A stretch of 64,000 bases of DNA, taken from positions 372,001 to 436,000 of the forward strand of contig DASQMX010000031.1 in NCBI GenBank assembly GCA_035645275.1, given 5' to 3'. The translations under genes were made by a program, and so were the position numbers. Position 1 is the first letter of the stretch; every line of letters begins with the position of its first letter. The DNA is from Paranoxybacillus sp035645275. Lineage in GTDB: Bacteria > Bacillota > Bacilli > Bacillales > Anoxybacillaceae. Below the pieces are notes generated by a model. The model had not been told where the DNA came from. It ran no database searches and saw nothing but the letters and a program-made list of their open reading frames with translations. Positions 1 through 8,331 of the stretch are shown here, piece after piece.

Positions 1-352
1 TAATCGTTGCATGTTCCCGCTCATCCCACGCGATGTCAGATAGCTTATAAATTCGTTTTGTTACTTCTTTTTCTTGGGCAAGTGCCTTTTCAAAACAATC
101 GAGTACAGAAGTAAATTCATTATTTGGTGACTGAAATCCGGTAATAATCGCCCGTTCACCAAGCGCATTGATAAAATTATAAAATTTCATCGCATGAAAT
201 CTTTCTTCTTCCGCTTGCACTAAAAAAAAGTTAGCGAAGCCGTCCAAGCCTTCTGATGAGCAATAGGCCGCCATTGCCATATAAGAGTGCGCAGAAAAAA
301 ATTCAAAATTCATCTGTTCATTTAAACTTTGCAATAACTTTTCACTTAACAA
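1..352 (-). CDS. Ferritin, N-terminal part (runs off the window)
   Basis: Non-haem ferritin, an iron-storage four-helix-bundle ferroxidase. The translation starts LSEKLLQSLNEQMNFEF and contains the ferritin ligand pattern with a glutamate in the first helix (NFEFFSAHSYMAMAAY) and EEERFHAMKF in the second, then EKEVTKRIYKLSDIAWDEREH; the C-terminal part lies beyond position 1. The start is probably the TTG at 350-352, because the ribosome binding site AGAGGTGA lies 6-7 bases upstream; the in-frame GTG at 359-361 overlaps that site. A TATAAT-like element is found about 30 bases upstream, without a convincing -35 box. Confidence 0.9.
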   Translation of the reverse strand, partial: MLSEKLLQSLNEQMNFEFFSAHSYMAMAAYCSSEGLDGFANFFLVQAEEERFHAMKFYNFINALGERAIITGFQSPNNEFTSVLDCFEKALAQEKEVTKRIYKLSDIAWDEREHATI

Positions 353-395
353 TTTCGTCACCTCTTTTTATATACTCTTCCCTATTATAACAAGA

Positions 396-423
396 AAATC
401 CAGCGCACCATAGCACTGGATTT
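396..423 (-). terminator. Hairpin terminator after rsgI
   Basis: Inverted repeat AAATCCAG...CTGGATTT followed by a T-rich stretch on the minus strand. It overlaps the rsgI stop codon and separates sigI-rsgI from the ferritin gene. Confidence 0.6.
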
Positions 424-1600
424 AATCTTCATCTTCGTCTTTATGTTTATGCTCTTTGTCATCATCTTCCCTTTGTTTCTTTTCTTCTCGTTTTCGTTCA
501 AACTTCCTTTCTTGCCATTCTTGTCTTCGTTCTAACTTCCTTTCTTCCCTTTCTTGTTTTCGTTCAAGCTTCTTTTCTTGCCATTCTTGTCTTCGTTCTA
601 ACTTCCTTTCTTCCCATTCTTGTCTTCGTTCAAGCTTCTTCTCGTTCTTTTCTTGTTTTTCCCATTCTTTTTCTTGAAGTTGATCTTTTTTCTCCTCTGG
701 ACGATGGGAAGGAGGTGCTGGAACTTTTCGAAGTTGCTTCTCTTTTTCTTCTACATAAGAAGGTGCTTGCTGGCTTGGGTTCCATTGTTCCTTTTGTTCT
801 TTCGCATCAGAGCTATTCGGTTGAGATGGAACCGTATCTTTTGTTGGTTCTGTTTTACCGTCGATTGGAACGGTCGGTTCTTCTTTCTGCACTTCTTTTT
901 CACCTGATGGTAATTGCTCTGGATTTGACTTGCTCTTTTCTTTTGCTTTTTCCGTTAAGCGCAAATATTTTCCTGTAGTAAATCCCTTTTCAACTGCCTC
1001 TTTTCTTACCTCCAATGTGCTTGTTTGCGTTGTGACAATAATATCTTTTGCCTCATAAGATTGTTTTACTTCATTTAACTGTTGCACTAATTGCTGCGAA
1101 GAAAAACGACTTGTTTCCTTTTTGACAGTCGTAATGAGAACTTCTTCCCCTTCGTGCAAATAACCGTTTTTTATACTTAGCTCAATAATTTTTTTAGTAA
1201 TGCCAATAAATGGTTTACCCTGCCAATCAGATAGATGAGCAACAATCATTTTTCCCTCTTGGTTATAACCTTTTATTTTGACAACTTTTAAATCCTTATT
1301 TACAGCAATTTCAATACTCGGATTAATATCGATTGACAAATAAGCATACACCTTATTAGATGGTGAACCGAAAAACATCGTAAAAACAAGGAGACAAACG
1401 GCAGCCATACTTGTTAACGCTATTTTAAATGAAGAAAAACGAAAAAATGTTTTTTTTACTCTTTGCCGTTGTATCGGCAATTTCTCGATTTCTTCTCCGA
1501 TTTGATAAGTTCCTTCTTTCTTGACTTGAATAAATTCGCCTTCAGGGGTCAATAGAGTGACGACATCCTCATCAACCTCTAATACAATCCCTTTTCTCAT
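422..1600 (-). CDS. rsgI: Anti-sigma-I factor RsgI
   Basis: Membrane anti-sigma factor that holds SigI at the membrane. The N-terminal RsgI domain (MRKGIVLEVDEDVVTLLTPEG, about residues 1-50) is cytoplasmic, one membrane segment lies at about 55-75, and the conserved extracytoplasmic region (AYLSIDINPSIEIAVNKD, about 86-220) follows. The remainder is a low-complexity tail ending in five degenerate 11-residue units of the type RKLERRQEWQE and an acidic-histidine end. The tail length and repeat count are variable in this family. It directly follows sigI, whose stop codon overlaps this start (TAATG), so the two are translationally linked. In clostridia the tail of RsgI proteins senses polysaccharides; here it has no recognisable carbohydrate-binding module. 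Confidence 0.93.
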   Translation of the reverse strand: MRKGIVLEVDEDVVTLLTPEGEFIQVKKEGTYQIGEEIEKLPIQRQRVKKTFFRFSSFKIALTSMAAVCLLVFTMFFGSPSNKVYAYLSIDINPSIEIAVNKDLKVVKIKGYNQEGKMIVAHLSDWQGKPFIGITKKIIELSIKNGYLHEGEEVLITTVKKETSRFSSQQLVQQLNEVKQSYEAKDIIVTTQTSTLEVRKEAVEKGFTTGKYLRLTEKAKEKSKSNPEQLPSGEKEVQKEEPTVPIDGKTEPTKDTVPSQPNSSDAKEQKEQWNPSQQAPSYVEEKEKQLRKVPAPPSHRPEEKKDQLQEKEWEKQEKNEKKLERRQEWEERKLERRQEWQEKKLERKQEREERKLERRQEWQERKFERKREEKKQREDDDKEHKHKDEDED

Positions 1601-2331
1601 TATTGAAGCACCCCTTTAATATAGTCTTTCAAATATACATAATCACCTGTTAAAACAATGGTAATCGCAATAATATATTTACGGTTTCTTTCTAATGTTT
1701 TGCGGCTTAAATGAACCATGCTCTGCAATTGTTTAATCGGCAATTGCTTTTTCTCGAACAGCTTTGTACAAAGTTCGCGATTCTCTGCCAGCAGCTTTGC
1801 CACTTTAATGGCATTCAGACGAGCGTCGAAATGCTTTGGAGACTGTTCTACTAATTCTTGAAAGCTAATTCCAAACTCCTTTAATACTTTTTGATAATGG
1901 ATAATCTCTTCACGGCGTTGTTCTTGCTCTATTTTTTTATAAAATTCTTCCATTGACAACTTCGTATCTAAATAGGTCTGAGCTGCATCGTTTTCCTCTT
2001 CCTCTTCAATATGAACCGTTCTTAATTTTGCTTCTTTACGAATATAATCGATCACTCTTCTTTTAATTAACAACTCAGCAAAGGCAATAAACGAACTTCC
2101 TTTATTAATCGAGTATTTTTCAATCGCTTCATTAAAAGCAATTAATCCGATGCTAAATTCATCATCACCTTCATTAATAAATCGCCTACACACATTGGAA
2201 ACCGTTTTCGCAATAAACGGCTTATAATCATGAATGATTCGATTTTGCAACTCTGTATTTCCTTGCTGAATTTCGGCAATCTCCTGTTCAATCGTTTTCT
2301 CTTTTTTAAATTTCAATAATATACTAAGCAT
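1600..2331 (-). CDS. sigI: RNA polymerase sigma factor SigI
   Basis: Alternative sigma factor of the SigI class (heat/envelope stress in Bacillus subtilis). The protein closely follows B. subtilis SigI: a YKPFIAKTVSNVCRRF block, DEFSIGLIAFNEAIEKYS (region 2), ELLIKRRVIDYIRKEA, and C-terminal QLPIKQLQSMVHLSRKTLERNRKYI, which is region 4-like. I prefer the ATG at 2329-2331 (MLSILLKF), with GAGGTGA 5-6 bases upstream; a GTG three codons earlier overlaps the ribosome binding site. It is first in the operon with rsgI. A sigma-I promoter could be expected upstream, but I could not assign one with confidence in 2341-2530. Confidence 0.94.
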   Translation of the reverse strand: MLSILLKFKKEKTIEQEIAEIQQGNTELQNRIIHDYKPFIAKTVSNVCRRFINEGDDEFSIGLIAFNEAIEKYSINKGSSFIAFAELLIKRRVIDYIRKEAKLRTVHIEEEEENDAAQTYLDTKLSMEEFYKKIEQEQRREEIIHYQKVLKEFGISFQELVEQSPKHFDARLNAIKVAKLLAENRELCTKLFEKKQLPIKQLQSMVHLSRKTLERNRKYIIAITIVLTGDYVYLKDYIKGVLQ

Positions 2332-2539
2332 CAACTTCACCTCGTTGCAAAAGAGACCGAAACTTAATTACTCAAGATATTATTCGTACATCATAAAAAA
2401 CTTTTGTCCGTAGCTCAAGTGGAAAATTCATACATATATCATCGAATAAAACAAAAATATCCATTGAGATGAAGGAGATGGCTCACTATATTTGTACGTA
2501 CATAAGGAAAAGAATTCAACGGTCGATTTTAAAATAAAA

Positions 2540-2640
2540 AAGAGCTGGCCCAAAAGCAAAGGGTCAGACCCCACAACCACGATACATCATTATATATCAT
2601 AGTTGGTGTGTAAGGTCAGACCCTTATGAGACAGACTCTT
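2540..2640. repeat. Nested palindromic repeat, copy 1 (terminator of the permease)
   Basis: Outer arms AAGAGCTGGCCCAAAAG and the complement of CTTATGAGACAGACTCTT flank an inner inverted pair built on GGGTCAGACC / GGTCAGACCC and an AT-rich centre. It ends 8 bases from the permease stop codon. It belongs to the dispersed family also seen at 18411, 41018, 42532, 45211, 50615, 51433, 53444, 57281, 58627 and 63074. Confidence 0.75.
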
Positions 2641-2647
2641 GTAAAAT

Positions 2648-4063
2648 TTAGCCAACTTTCTCTTCTACATCCTCCATATTGTTAAGTGTACTATGCTTGC
2701 GCCCATATAAGAAATAAATGACTAAGCCAATTAATAACCATGCCGCAAAGCTAAGCCAGGTTGTTGCCGGCAATTGCAGCACTAAGTAACCGCAGAATGC
2801 AACAGCTAGTAAAGGAATGAGAGGAACCAATGGAACTTTGAATGCACGTTTTAAGTTTGGCTGTGTTTTCCGTAAAATTAATACTCCAATGGATACAGTG
2901 ATAAAGGCGAATAATGTTCCAATGTTTGTTAGTTCCGCAAGTTTGCTTAAAGGAATGATACCTGCGAAGAACGCAACGAGTAAACCAGTTAACCATGTGT
3001 TGACAAATGGAACTTTCTTTTCTTTGCTTACTTTAGAAAATACTTTTGGTAATAAGCCGTCACGGCTGATTGCATAGAACAAGCGGGTTTGACCATACAT
3101 CATCACAAGCAATACGGTCGTAATACCTGTAATCGCACCTAATGAAATAAATCCTGCTACCCAGTCTTGATGGATATAGCTTAATGCGAATGCAACAGGA
3201 TTTTTAACACCTAATTGATCATACGGAACAATCCCTGTTAACACTAAAGATACCGCAATGTATAAAAGCGTACAAACCGCTAAAGAGGCAATGATACCAA
3301 TCGGCATATCACGCTTCGGATTTCTTACTTCTTCCGCGGCAGTTGAAACAGCATCAAAACCAATGTAAGCAAAAAAGACAGTCGCTGCACCAGCGGCGAC
3401 ACCGGAAAAGCCAAACGGCATGAACGGTGTCCAGTTTTCTGGTTTTACGTACCAGATCCCTACACCCAAGAATAACAATACAACCGCAACCTTAATAATC
3501 ACCATGATTGCATTAAAACGCGCTGATTTCTTAACACCTTGATTCAATAAGAACGTAATGAGAAGAACAATAAAAATGGCTGGTAAATCAATAAATGTTC
3601 CATTTTCAGGATCATAAGCACTTGTTAGCGCCTTTGGAAATTCAATGCCAAATCCTGAAAGTAAACCTTGGAAATAGCCTGACCATCCAGCCGCAACGGC
3701 CGATGAAGCCACCCCATATTCAAGAATTAAATCCCATCCTAAAATCCACGCGATAATTTCACCGAAAGCTGCGTAACTGTATGTGTAAGCGCTTCCTGAA
3801 ACCGGTACAGTCGAAGCAAATTCCGCATAACAAAGCGCCGCAAATACGCATGCAAGCCCTGATAGAATAAATGAAAGGACAAGCGCAGGACCAGCATGCT
3901 CTGAAGCTGCAACTCCTGTTAAGACGAAAATTCCTGTACCGATAATTGCACCAATCCCAAGCATCGTTAAGTCAAATGCTCCCAAGTCTTTTTTCAAAGA
4001 CACACCTTTGGCGCCTGTTTCTTTCAAAAGAGCATCAATAGACTTTTTTCGAAACAAACTCAT
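2648..4063 (-). CDS. APC-family amino acid permease (YfnA/CAT type)
   Basis: Secondary amino acid transporter of the APC superfamily, 471 residues and about 12 hydrophobic segments. The family signature GIGAIIGTGIFVLTG lies in the first membrane helix (about residues 35-50), followed by AGPALVLSFILSGLACVFAALCYAE, and GFDAVSTAAEEVRNPKRDMP in the middle. Length and order fit the cationic amino acid transporter-like group (YfnA in B. subtilis); the substrate cannot be read from sequence. The start has AAGGAGAG seven bases upstream. It stands alone between two terminators. A short scar of a probable paralogue lies upstream at 4362-4400. Confidence 0.9.
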   Translation of the reverse strand: MSLFRKKSIDALLKETGAKGVSLKKDLGAFDLTMLGIGAIIGTGIFVLTGVAASEHAGPALVLSFILSGLACVFAALCYAEFASTVPVSGSAYTYSYAAFGEIIAWILGWDLILEYGVASSAVAAGWSGYFQGLLSGFGIEFPKALTSAYDPENGTFIDLPAIFIVLLITFLLNQGVKKSARFNAIMVIIKVAVVLLFLGVGIWYVKPENWTPFMPFGFSGVAAGAATVFFAYIGFDAVSTAAEEVRNPKRDMPIGIIASLAVCTLLYIAVSLVLTGIVPYDQLGVKNPVAFALSYIHQDWVAGFISLGAITGITTVLLVMMYGQTRLFYAISRDGLLPKVFSKVSKEKKVPFVNTWLTGLLVAFFAGIIPLSKLAELTNIGTLFAFITVSIGVLILRKTQPNLKRAFKVPLVPLIPLLAVAFCGYLVLQLPATTWLSFAAWLLIGLVIYFLYGRKHSTLNNMEDVEEKVG

Positions 4064-4325
4064 ATAATGTCTCTCCTTGTTGTTTTTTGTTGTTTTTTGT
4101 CGCTTTTCGCAGAACTTTGTAAAAGAATTCTACAACACATTTTAATTATTGTAAAGTTCTAAAATGAAAGAAAACTTAAAAATCATTTTTATTTTCAATT
4201 TTTTATACTTTTATAAACAAAAAAGTTAAATGAAATCAGAAACATTTCAGCTTACTATTGAGTAGGGTGACAATTAAATGCCATTACTATTCACCCTAAA
4301 CATATTTCCCACATTTTAAAAGAAA

Positions 4326-4355
4326 AGGACCTTCGCCTCATTTGGCAAAGGTCTT
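4326..4355 (-). terminator. Orphan hairpin after the permease remnant
   Basis: Inverted repeat GACCTTCGCC / GGCAAAGGTC followed on the minus strand by a T-rich run. No intact gene ends here. It lies just after the degenerate permease-like 3' end at 4362-4400, so it looks like the leftover terminator of a deleted minus-strand gene. Confidence 0.5.
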
Positions 4356-4361
4356 ATGAAT

Positions 4362-4400
4362 TTAGCTAACTTTTTCCTCAATATCATTAAGTGAAAAATT
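4362..4400 (-). pseudogene. 3' remnant of a second permease gene
   Basis: The minus-strand reading ending at TAA 4362-4364 gives LNDIEEKVS-stop, which aligns with the C-terminus LNNMEDVEEKVG-stop of the neighbouring permease after a three-residue gap. The bases around the stop (TTTAGCTAACTTT against TTTAGCCAACTTT) also agree. Only about a dozen codons match, so this is a suggestive scar of a tandem duplicate, not proof. Confidence 0.4.
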
Positions 4401-4475
4401 AAATCTTGTTTTTTCAAATCGAAAGACAGCAAAATTTGTTTTCAACATGTTCATATTGAAAAATAAATTTCTTAA

Positions 4476-4504
4476 TTTACAAATTTTTCTGATAAATATA
4501 TAAT
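4476..4504 (+). promoter_or_regulatory. Sigma-A promoter of the symporter operon
   Basis: TTTACA at 4476-4481, a 17-base spacer and TATAAT at 4499-4504. Transcription would start near 4511, about 85 bases before the DUF485 gene. Confidence 0.75.
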
Positions 4505-4548
4505 GGACTTGTGACAAAACTGTGAACTCCAAAAAAGAAGGAGGTTTT

Positions 4549-4564
4549 TCGAAAACGTTTTCTA
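4549..4564 (+). promoter_or_regulatory. cre box (CcpA operator)
   Basis: TCGAAAACGTTTTCTA differs from the Bacillus cre consensus WTGAAARCGYTTTCWN at one position. It lies about 40 bases downstream of the predicted transcription start, a usual place for carbon catabolite repression by CcpA. The control target, an acetate-type symporter operon, fits this regulation. Confidence 0.65.
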
Positions 4565-4594
4565 AAAAGAAATAATTAAGGAGGTTATCCATGT

Positions 4595-4951
4595 ATGGGA
4601 GTGCAAGAAAGATCATCGCAACAAACTGCTCATCCACAACAAACATCACTGGATTACACAAAAATTGTTCAGTCAGAATCTTTTAAACATTTAATGCAAG
4701 CGAAAAGAAAATTTATTTTGCCTTTATCCTTATTCTTTTTGGCATTTTATTTTACCCTTCCGATTTTGACTTCTTATTCTACAGTGTTAAACAATCCAGC
4801 ACTCGGTTCGATTAGCTGGGCTTGGATCTTTGCTTTTGCTCAATTTATTATGACTTGGACCCTTTGCAGCCTTTACTCGAGACGCGCCGCTCAATTTGAT
4901 GAATTAGTAGAAAAAATTAAACGAGAAGTTAGTAAAGGAGGCGAAGAATAA
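4595..4951 (+). CDS. DUF485 small membrane protein
   Basis: A 118-residue protein of the DUF485 (YjcH/YwcB) family, which accompanies acetate-type sodium:solute symporters. The conserved part is ESFKHLMQAKRKFILPLS followed by two membrane helices (about residues 46-66 and 80-102). The start ATG at 4595 is read from AAGGAGG 10 bases upstream; an ATG at 4591 is in another frame. The stop overlaps the symporter start (TAATG), indicating translational coupling. The biochemical role of DUF485 is not established. Confidence 0.88.
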   Translation: MGVQERSSQQTAHPQQTSLDYTKIVQSESFKHLMQAKRKFILPLSLFFLAFYFTLPILTSYSTVLNNPALGSISWAWIFAFAQFIMTWTLCSLYSRRAAQFDELVEKIKREVSKGGEE

Positions 4952-6492
4952 TGAACGTGTTAGCATTCTTGTTGTTTCTTGGCATTGTCGCGCTAACGCT
5001 TATTATCACTTACTTCGCTTCTAAAAAGACAAAAACAACGAGCGAGTTTTATACAGCGGACGGTGGGTTAACAGGCTGGCAAAACGGATTGGCAATCGCC
5101 GGTGACTATATGTCAGCCGCATCATTTTTAGGAATTGCTGGAATGATTGCCTTATCTGGTTTTGACGGTTTCTTCTACAGTATCGGTTTCCTCGTTGCTT
5201 ATTTAGTCGTTCTATATATTGTCGCAGAACCTCTTCGCAATCTAGGCAAATATACGATGGCTGATATGATTGCCGCTCGTTTTAATGATAAAAAAGTGCG
5301 CGGAGTTGCAGCTTTAAACACGATTTCCATTTCCATTTTCTATATGATCGCGCAGCTTGTCGGTGCAGGCGGCCTCATCAAACTTTTATTAGGAATTGAT
5401 TATGTGTATTCCGTTCTCATTGTAGGTACATTAATGACGATCTACGTTGTATTTGGCGGAATGACAGCAACAAGTTGGGTGCAAATTATTAAAGCCGTAT
5501 TATTGATGATAGGCACATTTATTATTTCCTTCATGGTATTTGCAAAATTTGATTTTAGCTTTGTTAAAATGTTTAGCGAAGTAAAAACAGCAACTCCATT
5601 AGGTGAAACGTTCCTCAATCCAGGCAACAAGTTTAAAGATCCGCTCGACACCATATCACTTAATTTAGCTCTCATCTTAGGTACAGCAGGACTTCCTCAC
5701 ATTTTAATCCGTTTCTTCACAGTAAAAGACGCACCAACTGCACGCAAATCTGTTGTATATGCTACGTGGATTATCGGTTTGTTCTATGTTATGACTATTT
5801 TCCTAGGGTTTGGAGCTGCAGCGTTTGTCGGTTATGAAAAAATTGTTGAAGCCAATCCGGCCGGAAATATGGCTGCACCTTTATTGGCAGAAGTATTAGG
5901 CGGAGATTTCTTATTCGCATTCGTTTCAGCAGTGGCGTTTGCGACGATTTTAGCGGTTGTTGCTGGTCTCGTCTTATCAGCTGCCTCCGCGTTTGCTCAT
6001 GATTTTTACAGCCATATCGTTCGCCGCGGTCAGGCAACCGAAAAAGAACAAATGCTTGCAGCGCGCTGGGCTTCTGTCGGTGTTGCTGTATTATCCATTC
6101 TTTTAGCGTTGTTTGCCCAAAAAATGAACGTTGCTTTCCTCGTTGCTTTAGCATTTGCAGTCGCTGCAAGCGCAAACTTGCCGATTATCCTTTTAACCAT
6201 CTTCTGGAGACGATTTAATACAACAGGGGCCGTAACAGGTATGCTCGTTGGCTTATTCAGCTCCCTATTATTAGTAGCTCTTAGCCCAAATGTATGGTCA
6301 CCAGAAATAGGAAAAGCCATTCTCGTCGGTGAGCCGCTTTTCAAACTAGCAAACCCTGGTATCGTTTCAATCCCATTAGGCTTTATTGGAGCGATTGTCG
6401 GGACGCTCGTTTCTTCTAAGAAAGCAGACGACAAAAAGTTTGACGAGATTCTTGTTAAAGCAAACACAGGAATGAAAGAAGTCGCAAACTAA
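4951..6492 (+). CDS. Sodium:solute symporter, ActP/YwcA type
   Basis: Cation/monocarboxylate symporter, 513 residues with about 13 membrane segments, SSF family. The family marks GWQNGLAIAGDYMSAASFLG (residues 41-60), FGGMTATSWVQIIKAVLL and GLPHILIRFFTVKDA are typical of the acetate permease ActP group. It likely takes up acetate or a related short acid, in keeping with the preceding DUF485 gene and the cre box. It forms a two-gene operon ended by the hairpin at 6500. Confidence 0.88.
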   Translation: MNVLAFLLFLGIVALTLIITYFASKKTKTTSEFYTADGGLTGWQNGLAIAGDYMSAASFLGIAGMIALSGFDGFFYSIGFLVAYLVVLYIVAEPLRNLGKYTMADMIAARFNDKKVRGVAALNTISISIFYMIAQLVGAGGLIKLLLGIDYVYSVLIVGTLMTIYVVFGGMTATSWVQIIKAVLLMIGTFIISFMVFAKFDFSFVKMFSEVKTATPLGETFLNPGNKFKDPLDTISLNLALILGTAGLPHILIRFFTVKDAPTARKSVVYATWIIGLFYVMTIFLGFGAAAFVGYEKIVEANPAGNMAAPLLAEVLGGDFLFAFVSAVAFATILAVVAGLVLSAASAFAHDFYSHIVRRGQATEKEQMLAARWASVGVAVLSILLALFAQKMNVAFLVALAFAVAASANLPIILLTIFWRRFNTTGAVTGMLVGLFSSLLLVALSPNVWSPEIGKAILVGEPLFKLANPGIVSIPLGFIGAIVGTLVSSKKADDKKFDEILVKANTGMKEVAN

Positions 6493-6499
6493 TTAAATG

Positions 6500-6531
6500 A
6501 AAAGCCTCATTCTCTGGGAGATGAGGCTTTT
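6500..6531 (+). terminator. Rho-independent terminator
   Basis: AAAAGCCTCAT / ATGAGGCTTTT stem followed by TCTTGTTTTTC. Confidence 0.85.
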
Positions 6532-6734
6532 CTTGTTTTTCTTATTATCAATCAACATATCTCTAACATCGATATTCTCTTTTAGTTTTTCTCGATAAGT
6601 ATCTCTTCTCTAATCAACGTGTAGGCTGGGCAGTTGTTCCTAAATCATAAAAATTTCTGCCGCTTTCGGACAAAACGAAAAAAAAGATTGCGAATACGTA
6701 TAGTGAAGTAACAAAGTCATAGAGGAGGATACAA

Positions 6735-8081
6735 ATGAAGTTTAACAAAAACATTCGTAATGTTCTAGCAACTGGAGTAATTACAACCGCATTCACTCTA
6801 ACACTTGCGACAAGCAATGTATATGCAAATGAGCATGAATCAGCGACACAAACGAATAGCACTACTGTTGTTGAAGAAAGCGCACCAATCGTTAACAATA
6901 CAGAAACAGTTGAAACTCAACAAAAAATCACAACAACCGAGACTGCCCCTGCAGATTCAACAACTGATAATAAATCTTCTTTAAATAAAGCGTCAGAAAC
7001 AAAACAACCAACTGCTGAACAACAAGTTGAAACGAATCAAGAGGATAGCAGCAAAGAAAAAGAAATAAAAACTTCTTCCCTTCTTCTGGGCGATTTCTTT
7101 TATTTCTTAAAAGCAATGACTGAAAAAATCCAATTAGTATTAACATTTAATGATACCGAAAAGGCAAAATTATTGGCACAATTTGCTCAAAAGCGAATTG
7201 GAGAAGCAGAAGCTCTTTTAGCCAAAGGTGAAGAAGAATTAGCGAAAGAAGTGCTTGAAAAAGCTTTAAAACAACAAGAATTAGCGATAGATACATATAA
7301 AGAGCAACAAAAAACGGACGACAAACAAACAAAGAGTGGGGAAACAACAGAAAAGCCAACTGCTAAAGAAGATTCAATCCGTCAACAATTAGAGGAAAAA
7401 CTCTCGCGAAACATTGCCGCTTTACAAGCAGCTTTAGAGAAAATTGAAAATCCTAAAGCAAAAGAAGCTCTTGCAAAAAATATTGCAAAAGCACAAGAAA
7501 AACTAGAAAAGAAAATAAATAAAAAATTAGCACAGCTTCAAAAGAAAGAGCTTAAGGCAGAAAAGAAAATGGCTGAACTAGAGGAGAAAATAAAGTCTGG
7601 CGAAATCAGCCAAGAAGAATATGAAAAAGAACGAGTAGAAATCCAAGCAAAATTAGCGAAAGAACGAGCAGAAACATTAGAAAACACTGCCCAAAAAATC
7701 GATGAAGTCACTGAAAAAGAAAAAGCGAAGCAACTTGCCACTCATACTACAGATAGTAATGCTCATGTGAAAGAAACAAAGAAAGTTGAAGAACAGAAAC
7801 GGGAAGAGTTGAAAAAACACCGCGAAGAAACGAAAAAATCAGCTGAGCAAAAACGGGAAGAAATGAAACAATACCGCGAAGAAGCGAAAAAATTAGCTGA
7901 GCAGAAACAGGAAGAGTTAAAACAACACCGCGAAGAAGCGAAAAAATTAGCTGAGCAGAAACGGGAAGAGTTAAAACAACACCGCGAAGAAGCGAAAAAG
8001 TTAGCTGAGCAGAAGCGCGAAGAAATGAAAAAACACCGCGAAGAAGCGGAAAAAGCAGAAGAACAGAATCGAGAAGAATAA
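6735..8081 (+). CDS. Secreted DUF5667-like protein with 18-residue charged repeats
   Basis: A 448-residue exported protein of unknown function. It has a signal peptide (about residues 1-31, cleavage after VYA), a Thr/Glu-rich linker, and a helical segment at about 113-185 (LTFNDTEKAKLLAQFAQKRI and EAEALLAKGEEELA) that resembles DUF5667. A long Lys/Glu-rich coiled coil follows. Residues 355-444 are five near-identical 18-residue units (type KREELKQHREEAKKLAEQ) at 7797-8066. There is no sorting signal or membrane anchor. AGAGGAGG precedes the start by 7 bases. It is flanked by terminators and is monocistronic. The charged tail is reminiscent of the RsgI tail, but this similarity is compositional. 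Confidence 0.8.
   Translation: MKFNKNIRNVLATGVITTAFTLTLATSNVYANEHESATQTNSTTVVEESAPIVNNTETVETQQKITTTETAPADSTTDNKSSLNKASETKQPTAEQQVETNQEDSSKEKEIKTSSLLLGDFFYFLKAMTEKIQLVLTFNDTEKAKLLAQFAQKRIGEAEALLAKGEEELAKEVLEKALKQQELAIDTYKEQQKTDDKQTKSGETTEKPTAKEDSIRQQLEEKLSRNIAALQAALEKIENPKAKEALAKNIAKAQEKLEKKINKKLAQLQKKELKAEKKMAELEEKIKSGEISQEEYEKERVEIQAKLAKERAETLENTAQKIDEVTEKEKAKQLATHTTDSNAHVKETKKVEEQKREELKKHREETKKSAEQKREEMKQYREEAKKLAEQKQEELKQHREEAKKLAEQKREELKQHREEAKKLAEQKREEMKKHREEAEKAEEQNREE
7797..8066 (+). repeat. Five 54-bp tandem coding repeats
   Basis: Each unit encodes a variant of KREELKQHREEAKKLAEQ. Units 3 and 4 are almost identical in DNA, so recent unit duplication is likely. The last unit degenerates before the stop. 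Confidence 0.85.
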
Positions 8082-8090
8082 TGAATATCC

Positions 8091-8121
8091 AAAGGGGAGA
8101 ACTCATTCTCCCCTTTTTGTT
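8091..8121 (+). terminator. Rho-independent terminator
   Basis: AAAGGGGAGAA / TTCTCCCCTTT stem with a following T run (TTTTTGTTTTG). Confidence 0.85.
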
Positions 8122-8331
8122 TTGTATACAACTATAATATATGTTCCCATTTTTTTCTCGCTATATCGTTTCATTCGCCTTATCGCTTTATTTCAAACTT
8201 GAATATATTAGATTGAATCAGAAGAAATTTCTCTAAAAAACGATCATGAGAAAGCACGTCTGCAAAAAATTACTGAATAATACACCATCATGATCTTCGT
8301 TGGTGTAACTTACTACGAAAGAAGGGTTATT

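Noticed and set aside
4401..4661. Minus-strand frame of 99 residues overlapping the DUF485 start
   Set aside because: No ribosome binding site, overlaps promoter and coding region; only its last dozen codons look like a permease remnant.
7747..8131. Minus-strand Ser/Phe-rich or Leu-rich reading frames opposite the repeats
   Set aside because: They are the antisense of the Lys/Glu repeat region and have no ribosome binding site; the same holds for frames opposite the RsgI tail at 456-978.
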